Shown one piece after another: positions 1-7,060 of a DNA stretch of 45,234 nucleotides (positions are counted from its first letter, which is position 1; each line of letters starts with the position of its first letter). The translations under genes were made by a program, and so were the position numbers. Source of the DNA: an uncultured Caryophanales bacterium (GTDB taxonomy: Bacteria; Bacillota_I; Bacilli_A; RF39; UBA660); contig CAMKAT010000002.1 in NCBI GenBank assembly GCA_946410555.1, positions 1 through 45,234 of the forward strand. Direction: 5' to 3'. Below the pieces are notes generated by a model. That model was not told the origin of the DNA, did not search any database, and saw only the letters and a program-made list of their open reading frames with translations.

Positions 1-1
1 T

Positions 2-70
2 TAAAACATTTTTTGATGTATCAAATTCAAACGGAATTCTTTTATTACTATATCCTTTATTATGATCATT
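2..70 (-). other. Possible gene remnant running off the left edge
   Basis: After an in-frame TGA (71-73) the minus strand has 23 open codons up to the window edge. The peptide looks protein-like (it contains GYSNKRIPFEFDTSKNVL), but the stretch has no start codon or ribosome site. I do not recognise the family. It may be the decayed 5' part of a gene lying to the left, or chance. The rest of 1-195 holds only the terminator at 101-127 and AT-rich sequence. Confidence 0.2.
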
Positions 71-100
71 TCATATCTAGAATATCTTTAATTATAAACA

Positions 101-127
101 ATATAAAAGGATGACTTTCGTCATCCT
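101..127 (-). terminator. Rho-independent terminator of the NPKTG surface-protein gene
   Basis: A 7-bp stem, AGGATGA (108-114) with TCATCCT (121-127), has a 6-nt loop and is followed on the minus strand by TTTTATATTG. It lies about 70 bases past the stop of the gene at 196-1863. The T tract is short but the placement fits. Confidence 0.7.
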
Positions 128-195
128 CTATAATCAATTCATTTATCAAATTTATTGTTTATCAACACTATTTGACAAAGAACACTTTTATTTAA

Positions 196-1863
196 TTAAA
201 TTCTTTTAAATAAACTAAATTCATCTTTATAATAGATAATTGCTACGATTGAAATAAGTGATACTAGAAGTAATAGAGTTACACTTGCTACTCCTGTCTT
301 TGGATTCTTAACATCACTATAGATATAAGAGTATTCATTATCCCCTGTTCTTTCAATTTTTAATTCTTGATTTAATTTAGATGGATAGGTTTTAATAAAG
401 TCTTTATCAGGAATATAACCTAAAACTATATTAACTATCTTATCATCATTTGTTCCATCTTCCCAAGTACCATTAACTACTTTTAATGTTACTTCAATTA
501 ATTCACCAGTATAAACTGTTTTAGAAGCTTTATTATTTAATAATCCAGTATAAAGACTTGGTAAAGCACTCATTTGAGTGTAATTACAATGAGTAGTATA
601 TTCATTTGGATTATTAAAGAAACCATAATCATTTGGATTAACAGATTTATATTCCAATACATTATAGTTATCATCATATAATATAAAATTAGATTTATTA
701 GAAAGAACAGTATTTATAATTGCTAAAGCTGGAACATCACCTTTAGATACTGCTTTAAAATTAGAATTAGTAAGTTCAATATTTTGAGCTACTAATGCTG
801 ATTCAGTAGAACCATCATAACCAAATGATTCTAGTACTTTGTCATTAGGTCCTGTTTCACAAGATAATTCTGAATTAGTCATTGTTAATGTATTAACTAA
901 TACTGCACCTGCAAAATCAACATTAGAATTATTAATTATAAATGTTTGTGCTTGAACAGCTATAAGATCATATTTTTCTACTGAATCATTATAGAATACA
1001 TTAGAATTATTAATAATATTTATATCTCCAGCAAACCATAATGAATTTGTTAAAACATCACTATTATCAATATTAATTGAAGTAAAAGCAATAGTTGATG
1101 ATCCTTTTTGTCCATCAAATTCTTCTATTTCATTATGATAAACTTCAAGTTTAGAATCTATAACATATAGTTTATCATAACCCTTTTGTTTTTCTGTTCT
1201 CATACTTGCACTTTTAACTGTAGAGTTATCTTTAATTGTTACAGTATTTGTATTTGATGTAGAATCATCATTCTCTATATCAAATGATCCATTAGTTTCA
1301 AATATTGAATTTTGGATTACAATATTACCTAATGTTGGAGTTGTTGTATTTTTTAATATATGAACATTATTATCATATATAGCACTTCCATTATAATCTA
1401 ATTTAATATTCGAATCCTTAATAATAAGATCTTGTACATGAATATGAGTTGTTAATCGAGGACTAGTAGGGTCATTTTTGTCTACTCTATCCCATGCATA
1501 ATCAGATTCGGGATCAAATGCTACACTTACTAAATTATCTAGTGTAACCTTTGGTCCATAAACCATATTTAAATAAACTTTCTTACCACCAGATGTAACT
1601 TTAAATGTTTCGTTTTCATCCGCAGATATAACTCCTAAATATCGAACTCCTTCTTTAAGAGTTAATGTATTAGTATCTGCATCATATGAATAGATACCTC
1701 TTGTATCTCCAGCATAAATATTATCTTTTGAACCTTGATATACTCTTACAGATTCAGGTTCACCAGCAAGTATTTCTATTCCCCATTCATCTAATGCATA
1801 TACATTAATAATACCTATGAATGATATTAATAAGAATACAAAAACCTTTCCTATACTTTTCAT
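196..1863 (-). CDS. Sortase-anchored beta-helix-like surface protein (NPKTG)
   Basis: This 555-residue exported protein is probably fixed to the cell wall. Residues 1-23 form a signal peptide with a likely cut after VYA. The C-terminus is a complete sorting signal: NPKTG at 520-524, about 20 hydrophobic residues, then a short tail ending FKRI. NPKTG is a known class B sortase substrate motif, for example in Bacillus anthracis IsdC. The body (about 60-430) has irregular repeats rich in Asn, Ser, Val and Ile, such as NNSNVDFAG and ELTNSNFKA. These suggest a right-handed parallel beta-helix like those of adhesins and pectate-lyase-fold proteins. No catalytic motif is visible. The ATG is preceded by AGGAGAG (1873-1879). 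The gene stands alone with its own terminator. The export and anchor calls are firm; the beta-helix and adhesive role are inferred. Confidence 0.8.
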   Translation of the reverse strand: MKSIGKVFVFLLISFIGIINVYALDEWGIEILAGEPESVRVYQGSKDNIYAGDTRGIYSYDADTNTLTLKEGVRYLGVISADENETFKVTSGGKKVYLNMVYGPKVTLDNLVSVAFDPESDYAWDRVDKNDPTSPRLTTHIHVQDLIIKDSNIKLDYNGSAIYDNNVHILKNTTTPTLGNIVIQNSIFETNGSFDIENDDSTSNTNTVTIKDNSTVKSASMRTEKQKGYDKLYVIDSKLEVYHNEIEEFDGQKGSSTIAFTSINIDNSDVLTNSLWFAGDINIINNSNVFYNDSVEKYDLIAVQAQTFIINNSNVDFAGAVLVNTLTMTNSELSCETGPNDKVLESFGYDGSTESALVAQNIELTNSNFKAVSKGDVPALAIINTVLSNKSNFILYDDNYNVLEYKSVNPNDYGFFNNPNEYTTHCNYTQMSALPSLYTGLLNNKASKTVYTGELIEVTLKVVNGTWEDGTNDDKIVNIVLGYIPDKDFIKTYPSKLNQELKIERTGDNEYSYIYSDVKNPKTGVASVTLLLLVSLISIVAIIYYKDEFSLFKRI

Positions 1864-1931
1864 AAACTTTCACTCTCCTATAATCATTATAGAAGAAATT
1901 AAAAATTTAATCAATAATATAGAAATTGTAA

Positions 1932-2225
1932 TTATTTCTTATTATCTAGTAATATAGAGTTATTAGTCTCTTTATTACTCTTAATAACATTCATTTGATT
2001 TCTTTAAGTTTCATTTTTAATCGTGTCGAATTCGACACGGTTAAAATTAGAATTATTAATTTCTTCCTAAAGTCCAAGAAACATAACAACGTCTTTACTT
2101 CTCATCTATGTCATAATAGGAAATCTTGGTTCTTCTGGATCTGCATATCTTGCTAAATCAGTAAGAGATATATAATTAACACCATTAACATCCATTACTC
2201 TTATTCTTTTATCTTGAACAACAAC
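1932..2225 (-). pseudogene. Decayed KilA-N domain gene fragment
   Basis: One continuous minus-strand frame of 98 codons reads like the N-terminal half of a KilA-N domain protein (phage antirepressor/DNA-binding family). It begins VVVQDKRIRVMDVNGVNYIS, then LTDLARYADPEEPRFPIMT, a stop, MRSKDVVMFLGL, a stop, and EEINNSNFNRVEFDTIKNE. Both TAG codons (2106-2108 and 2067-2069) sit where I recall the family having Trp, so each would be a single TGG-to-TAG change. There is no start codon: a TAA lies directly upstream at 2226-2228. A TAA follows at codon 74. The remaining codons (RNQMNVIKSN) may be a displaced C-terminal piece, which would imply an internal deletion. Together with dinD nearby it suggests old phage-derived material. 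Family assignment is from memory of the motif pattern. Confidence 0.7.
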
Positions 2226-2266
2226 TTAAAATATAATTTGTTATTTTATTTTCTTTTTTGTAATAG

Positions 2267-2299
2267 AAAAAGTATTACAACTTTAATGTAATACTTTTT
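2267..2299 (-). terminator. Long hairpin over the stop of the transglutaminase-like gene
   Basis: A perfect 13-bp stem, AAAAAGTATTACA (2267-2279) with TGTAATACTTTTT (2287-2299), has a 7-nt loop that contains the stop codon of the gene at 2283-3389. On the minus strand the stem ends in five T, then CTATTAC. It could terminate in either direction. Confidence 0.65.
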
Positions 2300-3389
2300 T
2301 TACTAATTTTCCCCTAGGTTTTATGTTAAGTATCTTATCATTAATCTCTCCATATATTTCTTTATTATCATTATAGAAAGATTCTAATATATCCAAATTG
2401 CCTTTACATACATCTAAAGTATTAGTTTTAAAAGAATTTATTTCTTCTTCTGATAAAACTGGAAATTTACTATTGATTTTCTCTCTCATTAATTTAAATT
2501 CTTTTTTATTAGCTATTAAAGAAAATGGAATAATACCTGATTCACCAATTTTATCATATAAAGTTTTATTATCATCGCGAATATTATAAATTCTTTTTTG
2601 TGTTGGATCCATAAAGTAATTTATTCCATCTTTATGTGCAAATGTAATAGCATGGTTACCTGTTGTTTCATAAAAAATATTTTCTTTTTTACTAGTAGTG
2701 TCAATATCAATCTTTATACCACTTTCATTTGCATTCATTAAAATATTTATAATGCTTTCTTGTGTTTCATTATTATCACCATAATTATTAAGAAGATTTC
2801 TATAGTATTCTAAAAATTTAATACTATCTTCTTCGTTAATAAAAGAAACTGATACTTGTGGAGTTCTACTACAAACAGTTAAAATACTTGATTCTATACC
2901 ACATTCTCTTAAAATATCATTAAAATTAGCAGCATTATGTCTACATACTGATTTACCAGTCATAACATTAGCACCTAAAATAGGAATTATATCTCGAGGC
3001 TCTATATTATCAAATACATGACTTTTATTTATAGATAAATATCCATTATTAAGTAAATACTCATACATAGTATAAATTTGAATTGGATCATTTAAATCAA
3101 ATGCAGAATTTAATTCTTTATAATTTTTTAAAAATTCATTATATAATTTTTTAATTTCAATTATATCTTTAGTCGAATATTTTTTTCCAGAATAATTCAT
3201 AATTAATGCATAAGTATTTAAAAATATAGCAAGTGAAGTTATTGAAAAACCTAGTATTGGATTATTAAAAGTAAAAACATTATCTACTATACATAACCCA
3301 GCACCAGTTCTATAAAATAACTTTCTAATATTTTCATAAGTATTATAATCAATATTATTATAAATACTCTTTTTTATATTATTTTCCAT
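2283..3389 (-). CDS. Transglutaminase-like membrane protein
   Basis: This 368-residue protein is of uncertain function. A Cys-His-Asp set spaced as in transglutaminase-like cysteine enzymes is visible: Cys149 in GKSVCRHNAANF, His246 in GNHAITFA and Asp261 in YFMDPTQ. A hydrophobic hairpin at about 29-66 (VDNVFTFNNPILGFSITSLA onward) suggests two membrane segments. The C-terminal 100 residues are helical and charged. The ATG at 3389 is chosen because AGAGG lies about 7 bases upstream. A longer TTG start at 3443 would place the -35 TTGACA inside the coding region. Such enzymes cleave or crosslink peptides, but the substrate cannot be told. It is monocistronic, between the tRNA-Leu terminators and its own hairpin. 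The family call rests on the three motifs only. Confidence 0.6.
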   Translation of the reverse strand: MENNIKKSIYNNIDYNTYENIRKLFYRTGAGLCIVDNVFTFNNPILGFSITSLAIFLNTYALIMNYSGKKYSTKDIIEIKKLYNEFLKNYKELNSAFDLNDPIQIYTMYEYLLNNGYLSINKSHVFDNIEPRDIIPILGANVMTGKSVCRHNAANFNDILRECGIESSILTVCSRTPQVSVSFINEEDSIKFLEYYRNLLNNYGDNNETQESIINILMNANESGIKIDIDTTSKKENIFYETTGNHAITFAHKDGINYFMDPTQKRIYNIRDDNKTLYDKIGESGIIPFSLIANKKEFKLMREKINSKFPVLSEEEINSFKTNTLDVCKGNLDILESFYNDNKEIYGEINDKILNIKPRGKLVKKVLH

Positions 3390-3414
3390 AAATATTCCTC
3401 TTTTTATAGGAAGT

Positions 3415-3443
3415 ATACTAATACTTTTTTTATAATTTGTCAA
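3415..3443 (-). promoter_or_regulatory. Sigma-A-type promoter of the transglutaminase-like gene
   Basis: Minus strand -35 TTGACA (3438-3443), 17-bp spacer, -10 TAGTAT (3415-3420), about 26 bases upstream of the chosen ATG. The remaining upstream stretch, 3444-3584, shows nothing I can name. Confidence 0.55.
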
Positions 3444-3584
3444 AAAGACAATATTAATATCAAATATATTTATAAAACTAATATTATTATTCTATATAAT
3501 TATAATATCTTGATTATTAAATATTTAAATTACTAAATACACTTTATCTTGCATCATAATTTTCCTTCTTTCTATTTCTAATAT

Positions 3585-3617
3585 AAAAAAAAGAAAAACT
3601 ATTATTTGTCAGTTTTT
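3585..3617 (-). terminator. Second terminator downstream of tRNA-Leu
   Basis: A 7-bp stem AAAAACT (3594-3600)/AGTTTTT (3611-3617) is followed on the minus strand by C and eight T (3585-3592). It backs up the stronger terminator at 3635-3662. Confidence 0.55.
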
Positions 3618-3634
3618 AATACTTTTTGTATGAA

Positions 3635-3662
3635 ATAAAAAATCAAACATCTCTGTTTGATT
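3635..3662 (-). terminator. Main terminator of tRNA-Leu
   Basis: A 9-bp stem AATCAAACA (3641-3649)/TGTTTGATT (3654-3662) has a TCTC loop and is followed on the minus strand by a TTTTTATTT run. It lies 12 bases past the tRNA 3' end. Confidence 0.8.
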
Positions 3663-3673
3663 CAATTCTCTAT

Positions 3674-3760
3674 TGGTGCCCCTGGTCGGACTCGAACCGA
3701 CACGATATTGCTACCAACGGATTTTGAGTCCGTCGCGTCTACCAATTCCGCCACAAGGGC
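3674..3760 (-). tRNA. tRNA-Leu, anticodon CAA
   Basis: This is an 87-nt tRNA with encoded CCA. The acceptor stem GCCCTTG (3754-3760) pairs with CAGGGGC (3678-3684), with one G-U pair. The anticodon stem ACGGA/TCCGT encloses the loop CTCAAAA, giving anticodon CAA for UUG codons. A long variable arm marks it as class II, and the T-arm reads GGTTCGAGTCC. A69-type discriminator logic is satisfied by the A before CCA, as expected for leucine. It has its own promoter (3776-3804) and tandem terminators. Confidence 0.97.
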
Positions 3761-3775
3761 ATAACACACATATAA

Positions 3776-3804
3776 ATTATATTAAATTAATATGTGTTAA
3801 TCAA
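3776..3804 (-). promoter_or_regulatory. Promoter of tRNA-Leu
   Basis: Minus strand -35 TTGATT (3799-3804), exact 17-bp spacer, -10 TATAAT (3776-3781), with the tRNA 5' end 15 bases downstream. It lies just after the scpB stop, where no clear scpB terminator is seen. Confidence 0.75.
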
Positions 3805-3811
3805 ATAAAAA

Positions 3812-4396
3812 TTAATTTTCTTCTTTATCTTTATAAATAGAAGTAAATAATTCTGTTTCATCTTCTTTTGGTTTATTCTTAGTTTCTACGACTGGTAGAT
3901 CATCAATTGTAGCTAAACCAAAATAATCTAAGAATTCAGAAGTAGTTCTATATAAATTAGGTCTACCTGGCATATCAGACTTACCTGCTTCTTTAAGTAA
4001 TCCTTTAGCTGCAAGTTTTCTTATTAATTGTCCAGATTGAACTCCCCTCATTTCTGAAACCTCTGAAGTAGTTATTGGTTGATTATAAGCTATGATTGCA
4101 AGCGTTTCTAACGCTGCAGGGCTAAGCTTAGTAGTACCTGGATTATATACTAACTTTTCATAATATTCTTTATGTTCTTCTTTAGTAGTTAATTTAAAAG
4201 CATTACCTAAATAAGAAATTCTTAAACCACGGTTAGGTTCTTCATATTCTTTCTTTAATAATTTAAGTAATTCTTTTATTTTATCTTCAGATAGATTCAT
4301 ACTATCTTTTAGTACATCAATTGTGACACCTTCATCACCAACAACAAATAAAATACCTTCAAGAATACCTAGTTGTTTCTTTATTTCATCTGTCAT
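3812..4396 (-). CDS. scpB: Segregation and condensation protein ScpB
   Basis: ScpB is the winged-helix kite subunit of the SMC-ScpAB condensin, which compacts and segregates the chromosome in the cytoplasm. At 194 residues the length is normal. Family signatures are present: an N-terminal LGILEGILFVVGDEG, the central LSPAALETLAIIAYNQPIT, then EVSEMRGVQSGQLIRKLAAK and GRPNLYRTTSEFLDYFG. It starts 4 bases after the scpA stop, so the two are probably coupled; its own ribosome site (AAGTGA) is weak. An acidic, lysine-rich tail follows the second winged helix, as is common. The stop is followed directly by the tRNA-Leu promoter. Confidence 0.97.
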   Translation of the reverse strand: MTDEIKKQLGILEGILFVVGDEGVTIDVLKDSMNLSEDKIKELLKLLKKEYEEPNRGLRISYLGNAFKLTTKEEHKEYYEKLVYNPGTTKLSPAALETLAIIAYNQPITTSEVSEMRGVQSGQLIRKLAAKGLLKEAGKSDMPGRPNLYRTTSEFLDYFGLATIDDLPVVETKNKPKEDETELFTSIYKDKEEN

Positions 4397-4400
4397 GTTA

Positions 4401-5114
4401 TCACTTCATTTCTAAATATATACTACCATAAATTTTATCTTGTGTGATAGTTAATTCTTTATTCTTACTCATTTCTAAGATAGAAAGGAATGTAACTATA
4501 ACATATGGTTTAGAAGTATCTTCAAATAGAGATGTGAATTCACATTTCTTAAGTTTTCTTAGAGTTTTTCTTATCTCTCTTGATCTTTCAGTTACACTAA
4601 GTTCTCTTTTAGTAATCTTAGTATTAAGAGGTTTATTTAATTCTTCTCTTTCAAGGAATACTTTTAAAGCATTAGCTAAATCATCAGGAGTAACTCCTCC
4701 TTCAAGTGGTTTATCAGACATATATTCAGATAAGTCACTTGGAAGTTTTGTATAGAATACACTTCTTTTATCTTCAAGTGTTTTAAACTTATTAGCTATT
4801 TCTTTCATTGATTCATATTCTAATAGTTTTTCTTGTAAGTCTTCAGTAGAATTAATTTCATATTCTTCATCTTCACTTTCATCAGTCTTACCTAAAAGTA
4901 ATTTTGATTTTAAGTGTAGAAGTTCTGATGCCATTACTAAATATTCACTTAATATATCTATAGTCATATCTTTAGATGCATTTATAAAATCAATGTATTG
5001 CTTAGTAATAGATTCTACATTGATATTATATATATCCATCTTACTACTTCTTATTAAATGTAATAAAAGGTCCAAAGGACCTTCGAAATCATTTACTGTA
5101 AAATTTTGTATCAT
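4401..5114 (-). CDS. scpA: Segregation and condensation protein ScpA
   Basis: ScpA is the kleisin subunit that bridges the SMC heads in bacterial condensin. This 237-residue protein has the typical kleisin N-terminus (FEGPLDLLLHLI, then DIYNINVESITKQYIDFI, then LVMASELLHLKSKLLL), an acidic middle (about 76-100) and a C-terminal winged helix (about 160-237). Its ATG overlaps the stop of the upstream 315-residue membrane protein (ATGA), and scpB follows after 4 bases, so the three are translated as a unit. No smc gene is in the window. Confidence 0.97.
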   Translation of the reverse strand: MIQNFTVNDFEGPLDLLLHLIRSSKMDIYNINVESITKQYIDFINASKDMTIDILSEYLVMASELLHLKSKLLLGKTDESEDEEYEINSTEDLQEKLLEYESMKEIANKFKTLEDKRSVFYTKLPSDLSEYMSDKPLEGGVTPDDLANALKVFLEREELNKPLNTKITKRELSVTERSREIRKTLRKLKKCEFTSLFEDTSKPYVIVTFLSILEMSKNKELTITQDKIYGSIYLEMK

Positions 5115-6058
5115 TTACAATCATATCCTTTTCCAATCTCAGAATAGATTATAACTTTTGCAAGTGTATTTTCTTTATAATAATTAGTATCATTAAGAGT
5201 CTCAGGTAATTTATAGTTTTTCATATTTAGTTTAGCTAAATATGTAAAACCTTCCTCTTCTTCAGTAACTGAAGCTACACTACCTAAGACTTTTACTTTA
5301 TCTTGATAAGTTTTAAGTAAAGATAAGTATTCTTCACTCTTGTAGTTTCTAACCTTTTCTCTTACTGAATCATTAATACCAATTAAATAATTATTTTCAA
5401 ATACATATTCTATTTCTCTAGTATTTCTTTTACAAGTAATACTACCTACACCTGATTCATCACTATTAACACTATATGCATCATAATCAGCTTCACTACT
5501 CTTCTTTATTATTTTTCCATAATAAGTATGTGTAGTATTAAATTTAAGTGATTGATTATATAGTGTAACTGGTGTAGACGTAGAGTCATAATCTTTTCCT
5601 GTTATTTTAACATAACCTACTAAATCTTTTTCTTCAGAAGAAGAATAGATATTCATATAGTAATCACTACTATCTAAATCAAGAATACCATTATAACTAT
5701 ATATTTCACAACTAACTTCTCCATTACCTAAAACGAAGTTCTTAATAACTAAGTTATTAAATTTTAATACTGTATCTACTCTTAACTCTTGAATAGTAGA
5801 ACCATCTTCAAATTCATTAACTTTTTCATCTTCAACTACTTCTTGGTTTCCATATATATATTTATATAATGGAGAATTAGGATTTTCTAACATAGCAGTT
5901 CCTATAGGTAATAATAAAAGTACTATTGCTATAATAGCAGCAAATGCTATTAACATACTTGGATTACCTACTTTTTCAGTTCTTAATTGACCTAATACTT
6001 CAGGTTTAACTGATTTAGGATCAACACTATTTTGAATAGGTTTATTATCTTGATTCAT
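5111..6058 (-). CDS. Single-span membrane protein coupled to scpAB, function unknown
   Basis: I do not recognise this family. It is 315 residues: a cytoplasmic N-terminus of about 35 residues rich in polar residues and Pro, one membrane span (about 36-57, LIAFAAIIAIVLLLLPIGTA), then an extracytoplasmic region of about 255 residues that looks beta-rich and has Cys residues (GEVSCEIY, SITCKRN, GYDCK at the very end). The ATG at 6058 is preferred because AGAGGG lies 7 bases upstream; a TTG 15 bases earlier would overlap that site. Its last codons overlap the scpA ATG, so translation is coupled and the protein is made with condensin. That suggests, without proving, a link between envelope and chromosome. 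The operon has its own -10 (6086-6091). Confidence 0.75.
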   Translation of the reverse strand: MNQDNKPIQNSVDPKSVKPEVLGQLRTEKVGNPSMLIAFAAIIAIVLLLLPIGTAMLENPNSPLYKYIYGNQEVVEDEKVNEFEDGSTIQELRVDTVLKFNNLVIKNFVLGNGEVSCEIYSYNGILDLDSSDYYMNIYSSSEEKDLVGYVKITGKDYDSTSTPVTLYNQSLKFNTTHTYYGKIIKKSSEADYDAYSVNSDESGVGSITCKRNTREIEYVFENNYLIGINDSVREKVRNYKSEEYLSLLKTYQDKVKVLGSVASVTEEEEGFTYLAKLNMKNYKLPETLNDTNYYKENTLAKVIIYSEIGKGYDCK

Positions 6059-6085
6059 AATTATCCCTCTCAATTCTTCGTAATA

Positions 6086-6114
6086 ATTATATCAAATAAA
6101 TAAACACAAAAAAA
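6086..6114 (-). promoter_or_regulatory. Probable promoter of the membrane protein-scpA-scpB operon
   Basis: Minus strand -10 TATAAT (6086-6091). The region 17 bp upstream is only a T run (6109-6114), so the -35 is poor. The run follows the dinD stop without a convincing stem-loop. Confidence 0.45.
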
Positions 6115-6125
6115 GATTATATATA

Positions 6126-6959
6126 CTATTCAATAAGGGATTTATTAATAGATTTATGTTCTAATTCTAGTTCTTTTAAACTTTTATTTGGAGTTGATAA
6201 TTTCTCAGGCATTGTTCTTTTATTTTTCTTAATTGTTTCTCTGATATTCTTACCAATAATATAATGAATATTATTTGCATTACTTTCACCTTTAATATTA
6301 TCTTCAATTAAAGCTGCTTCTGTTTGAGTAATTCTAAATAGATTAGCGCTTAACTCTTCACTACCCATATTATCTAAAATATCTTCCCTATACCTTAATC
6401 CTTTCCTTTTAGCTATATCATTAGCAGTCTCACCATTATATAAACCTTTATAACCACTGTTATGAAATTTTGGAAAGTTTCTTACACCTGCATTTCTTGC
6501 CGCAATTTGAAGAGATTGATTTCCTTTCTTTGTTAATTCCCTTTGGAAGAATCTTTTTTCATCTTCTGATAAAGAACTATACTCTCTTTCATTTAATTCC
6601 TGTCTTCTTGTTTGAACTGCAAAGTATGTTTGACCTAAAGCAACCATTTTCTTTTTCGGATCTGCATTTTGTACTATTAAATAGCAAATATATCTAGATA
6701 ATTTATAATCTTTAATTAATTCTTCTTTTCCTTTTCCTGTTTTTATTGGCTTCCTAACTTCAGGAAGCCAAAATGAATCATCATTGGTACTATTTCTAAA
6801 AGATACAACGGCTTTATTTATAACATTTTCAAAGTTTTCCCATTTAGTATATTCAAGCAAAGGCATTAACTCTCTAGCTAACCAATATTCATTTCCATTT
6901 TCATCAATATGTTTAATGTTTTCAAAAACATTATTTGTATAATTTTTTATTTCATTCAC
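6126..6959 (-). CDS. dinD: DNA damage-inducible protein D (DinD)
   Basis: This 277-residue protein matches the DinD family along its whole length. Signatures are GNEYWLARELMPLLEYTKW, LSRYICYLIVQNADP, GQTYFAVQTRRQEL, NSGYKGLYNGETANDIAKRK, DILDNMGSEELSANLFRITQ and the C-terminal IRETIKKNKRTMPEKL. In Escherichia coli dinD is an SOS gene and its product is reported to inhibit RecA filament activity. The start is GTG (6957-6959) with AAAGGGG about 9 bases upstream. In contrast to E. coli, I find no LexA box upstream, although lexA in this window has clear ones; instead there are repeated TGTCGA half-sites around the -10. The gene stands alone between a strong terminator upstream and the scpAB operon downstream. 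Confidence 0.93.
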   Translation of the reverse strand: MNEIKNYTNNVFENIKHIDENGNEYWLARELMPLLEYTKWENFENVINKAVVSFRNSTNDDSFWLPEVRKPIKTGKGKEELIKDYKLSRYICYLIVQNADPKKKMVALGQTYFAVQTRRQELNEREYSSLSEDEKRFFQRELTKKGNQSLQIAARNAGVRNFPKFHNSGYKGLYNGETANDIAKRKGLRYREDILDNMGSEELSANLFRITQTEAALIEDNIKGESNANNIHYIIGKNIRETIKKNKRTMPEKLSTPNKSLKELELEHKSINKSLIE

Positions 6960-6981
6960 TTAAAATAACCCCTTTCTAAAT

Positions 6982-7027
6982 GACATTATAAAATAGTCTA
7001 ATGTCGATTTTTTAGAGATTATGTCGA
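6982..7027 (-). promoter_or_regulatory. dinD promoter with operator-like repeats
   Basis: The minus strand -10 TATAAT (6985-6990) lies inside one arm of an inverted repeat GACATTA (6982-6988)/TAATGTC (6999-7005). ATGTCGA occurs at 7001-7007 and again at 7021-7027, exactly 20 bp apart. No good -35 is visible. The arrangement suggests a repressor or activator site other than the LexA box. Confidence 0.5.
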
Positions 7028-7030
7028 AAC

Positions 7031-7058
7031 ATAAAAAAAGAGTGATTAACACTCTTTT
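7031..7058 (-). terminator. Terminator of the 2,367-residue dockerin protein gene
   Basis: A perfect 9-bp stem AAAAGAGTG (7036-7044)/CACTCTTTT (7050-7058) with a 5-nt loop lies 2 bases after the stop codon and is followed on the minus strand by a T run. Confidence 0.85.
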
Positions 7059-7060
7059 CA

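Noticed and set aside
2022-2039. Perfect 18-bp palindrome CGTGTCGAATTCGACACG as an operator
   Set aside because: It falls exactly on in-frame codons of the KilA-N pseudogene (N-R-V-E-F-D-T, typical of the family), and no promoter lies near it, so coding history explains it.
1932-2225. Reading TAG as Trp (altered genetic code) to rescue the KilA-N frame
   Set aside because: TAG is the normal stop of lexA, dinD and miaB in this window, and a further TAA interrupts the frame.
7021-7032. ATGTCGAAACAT upstream of dinD as a LexA box
   Set aside because: It has only one AAACAT half-site and lacks the AAAC-N4-GTTT symmetry of the three boxes at lexA.
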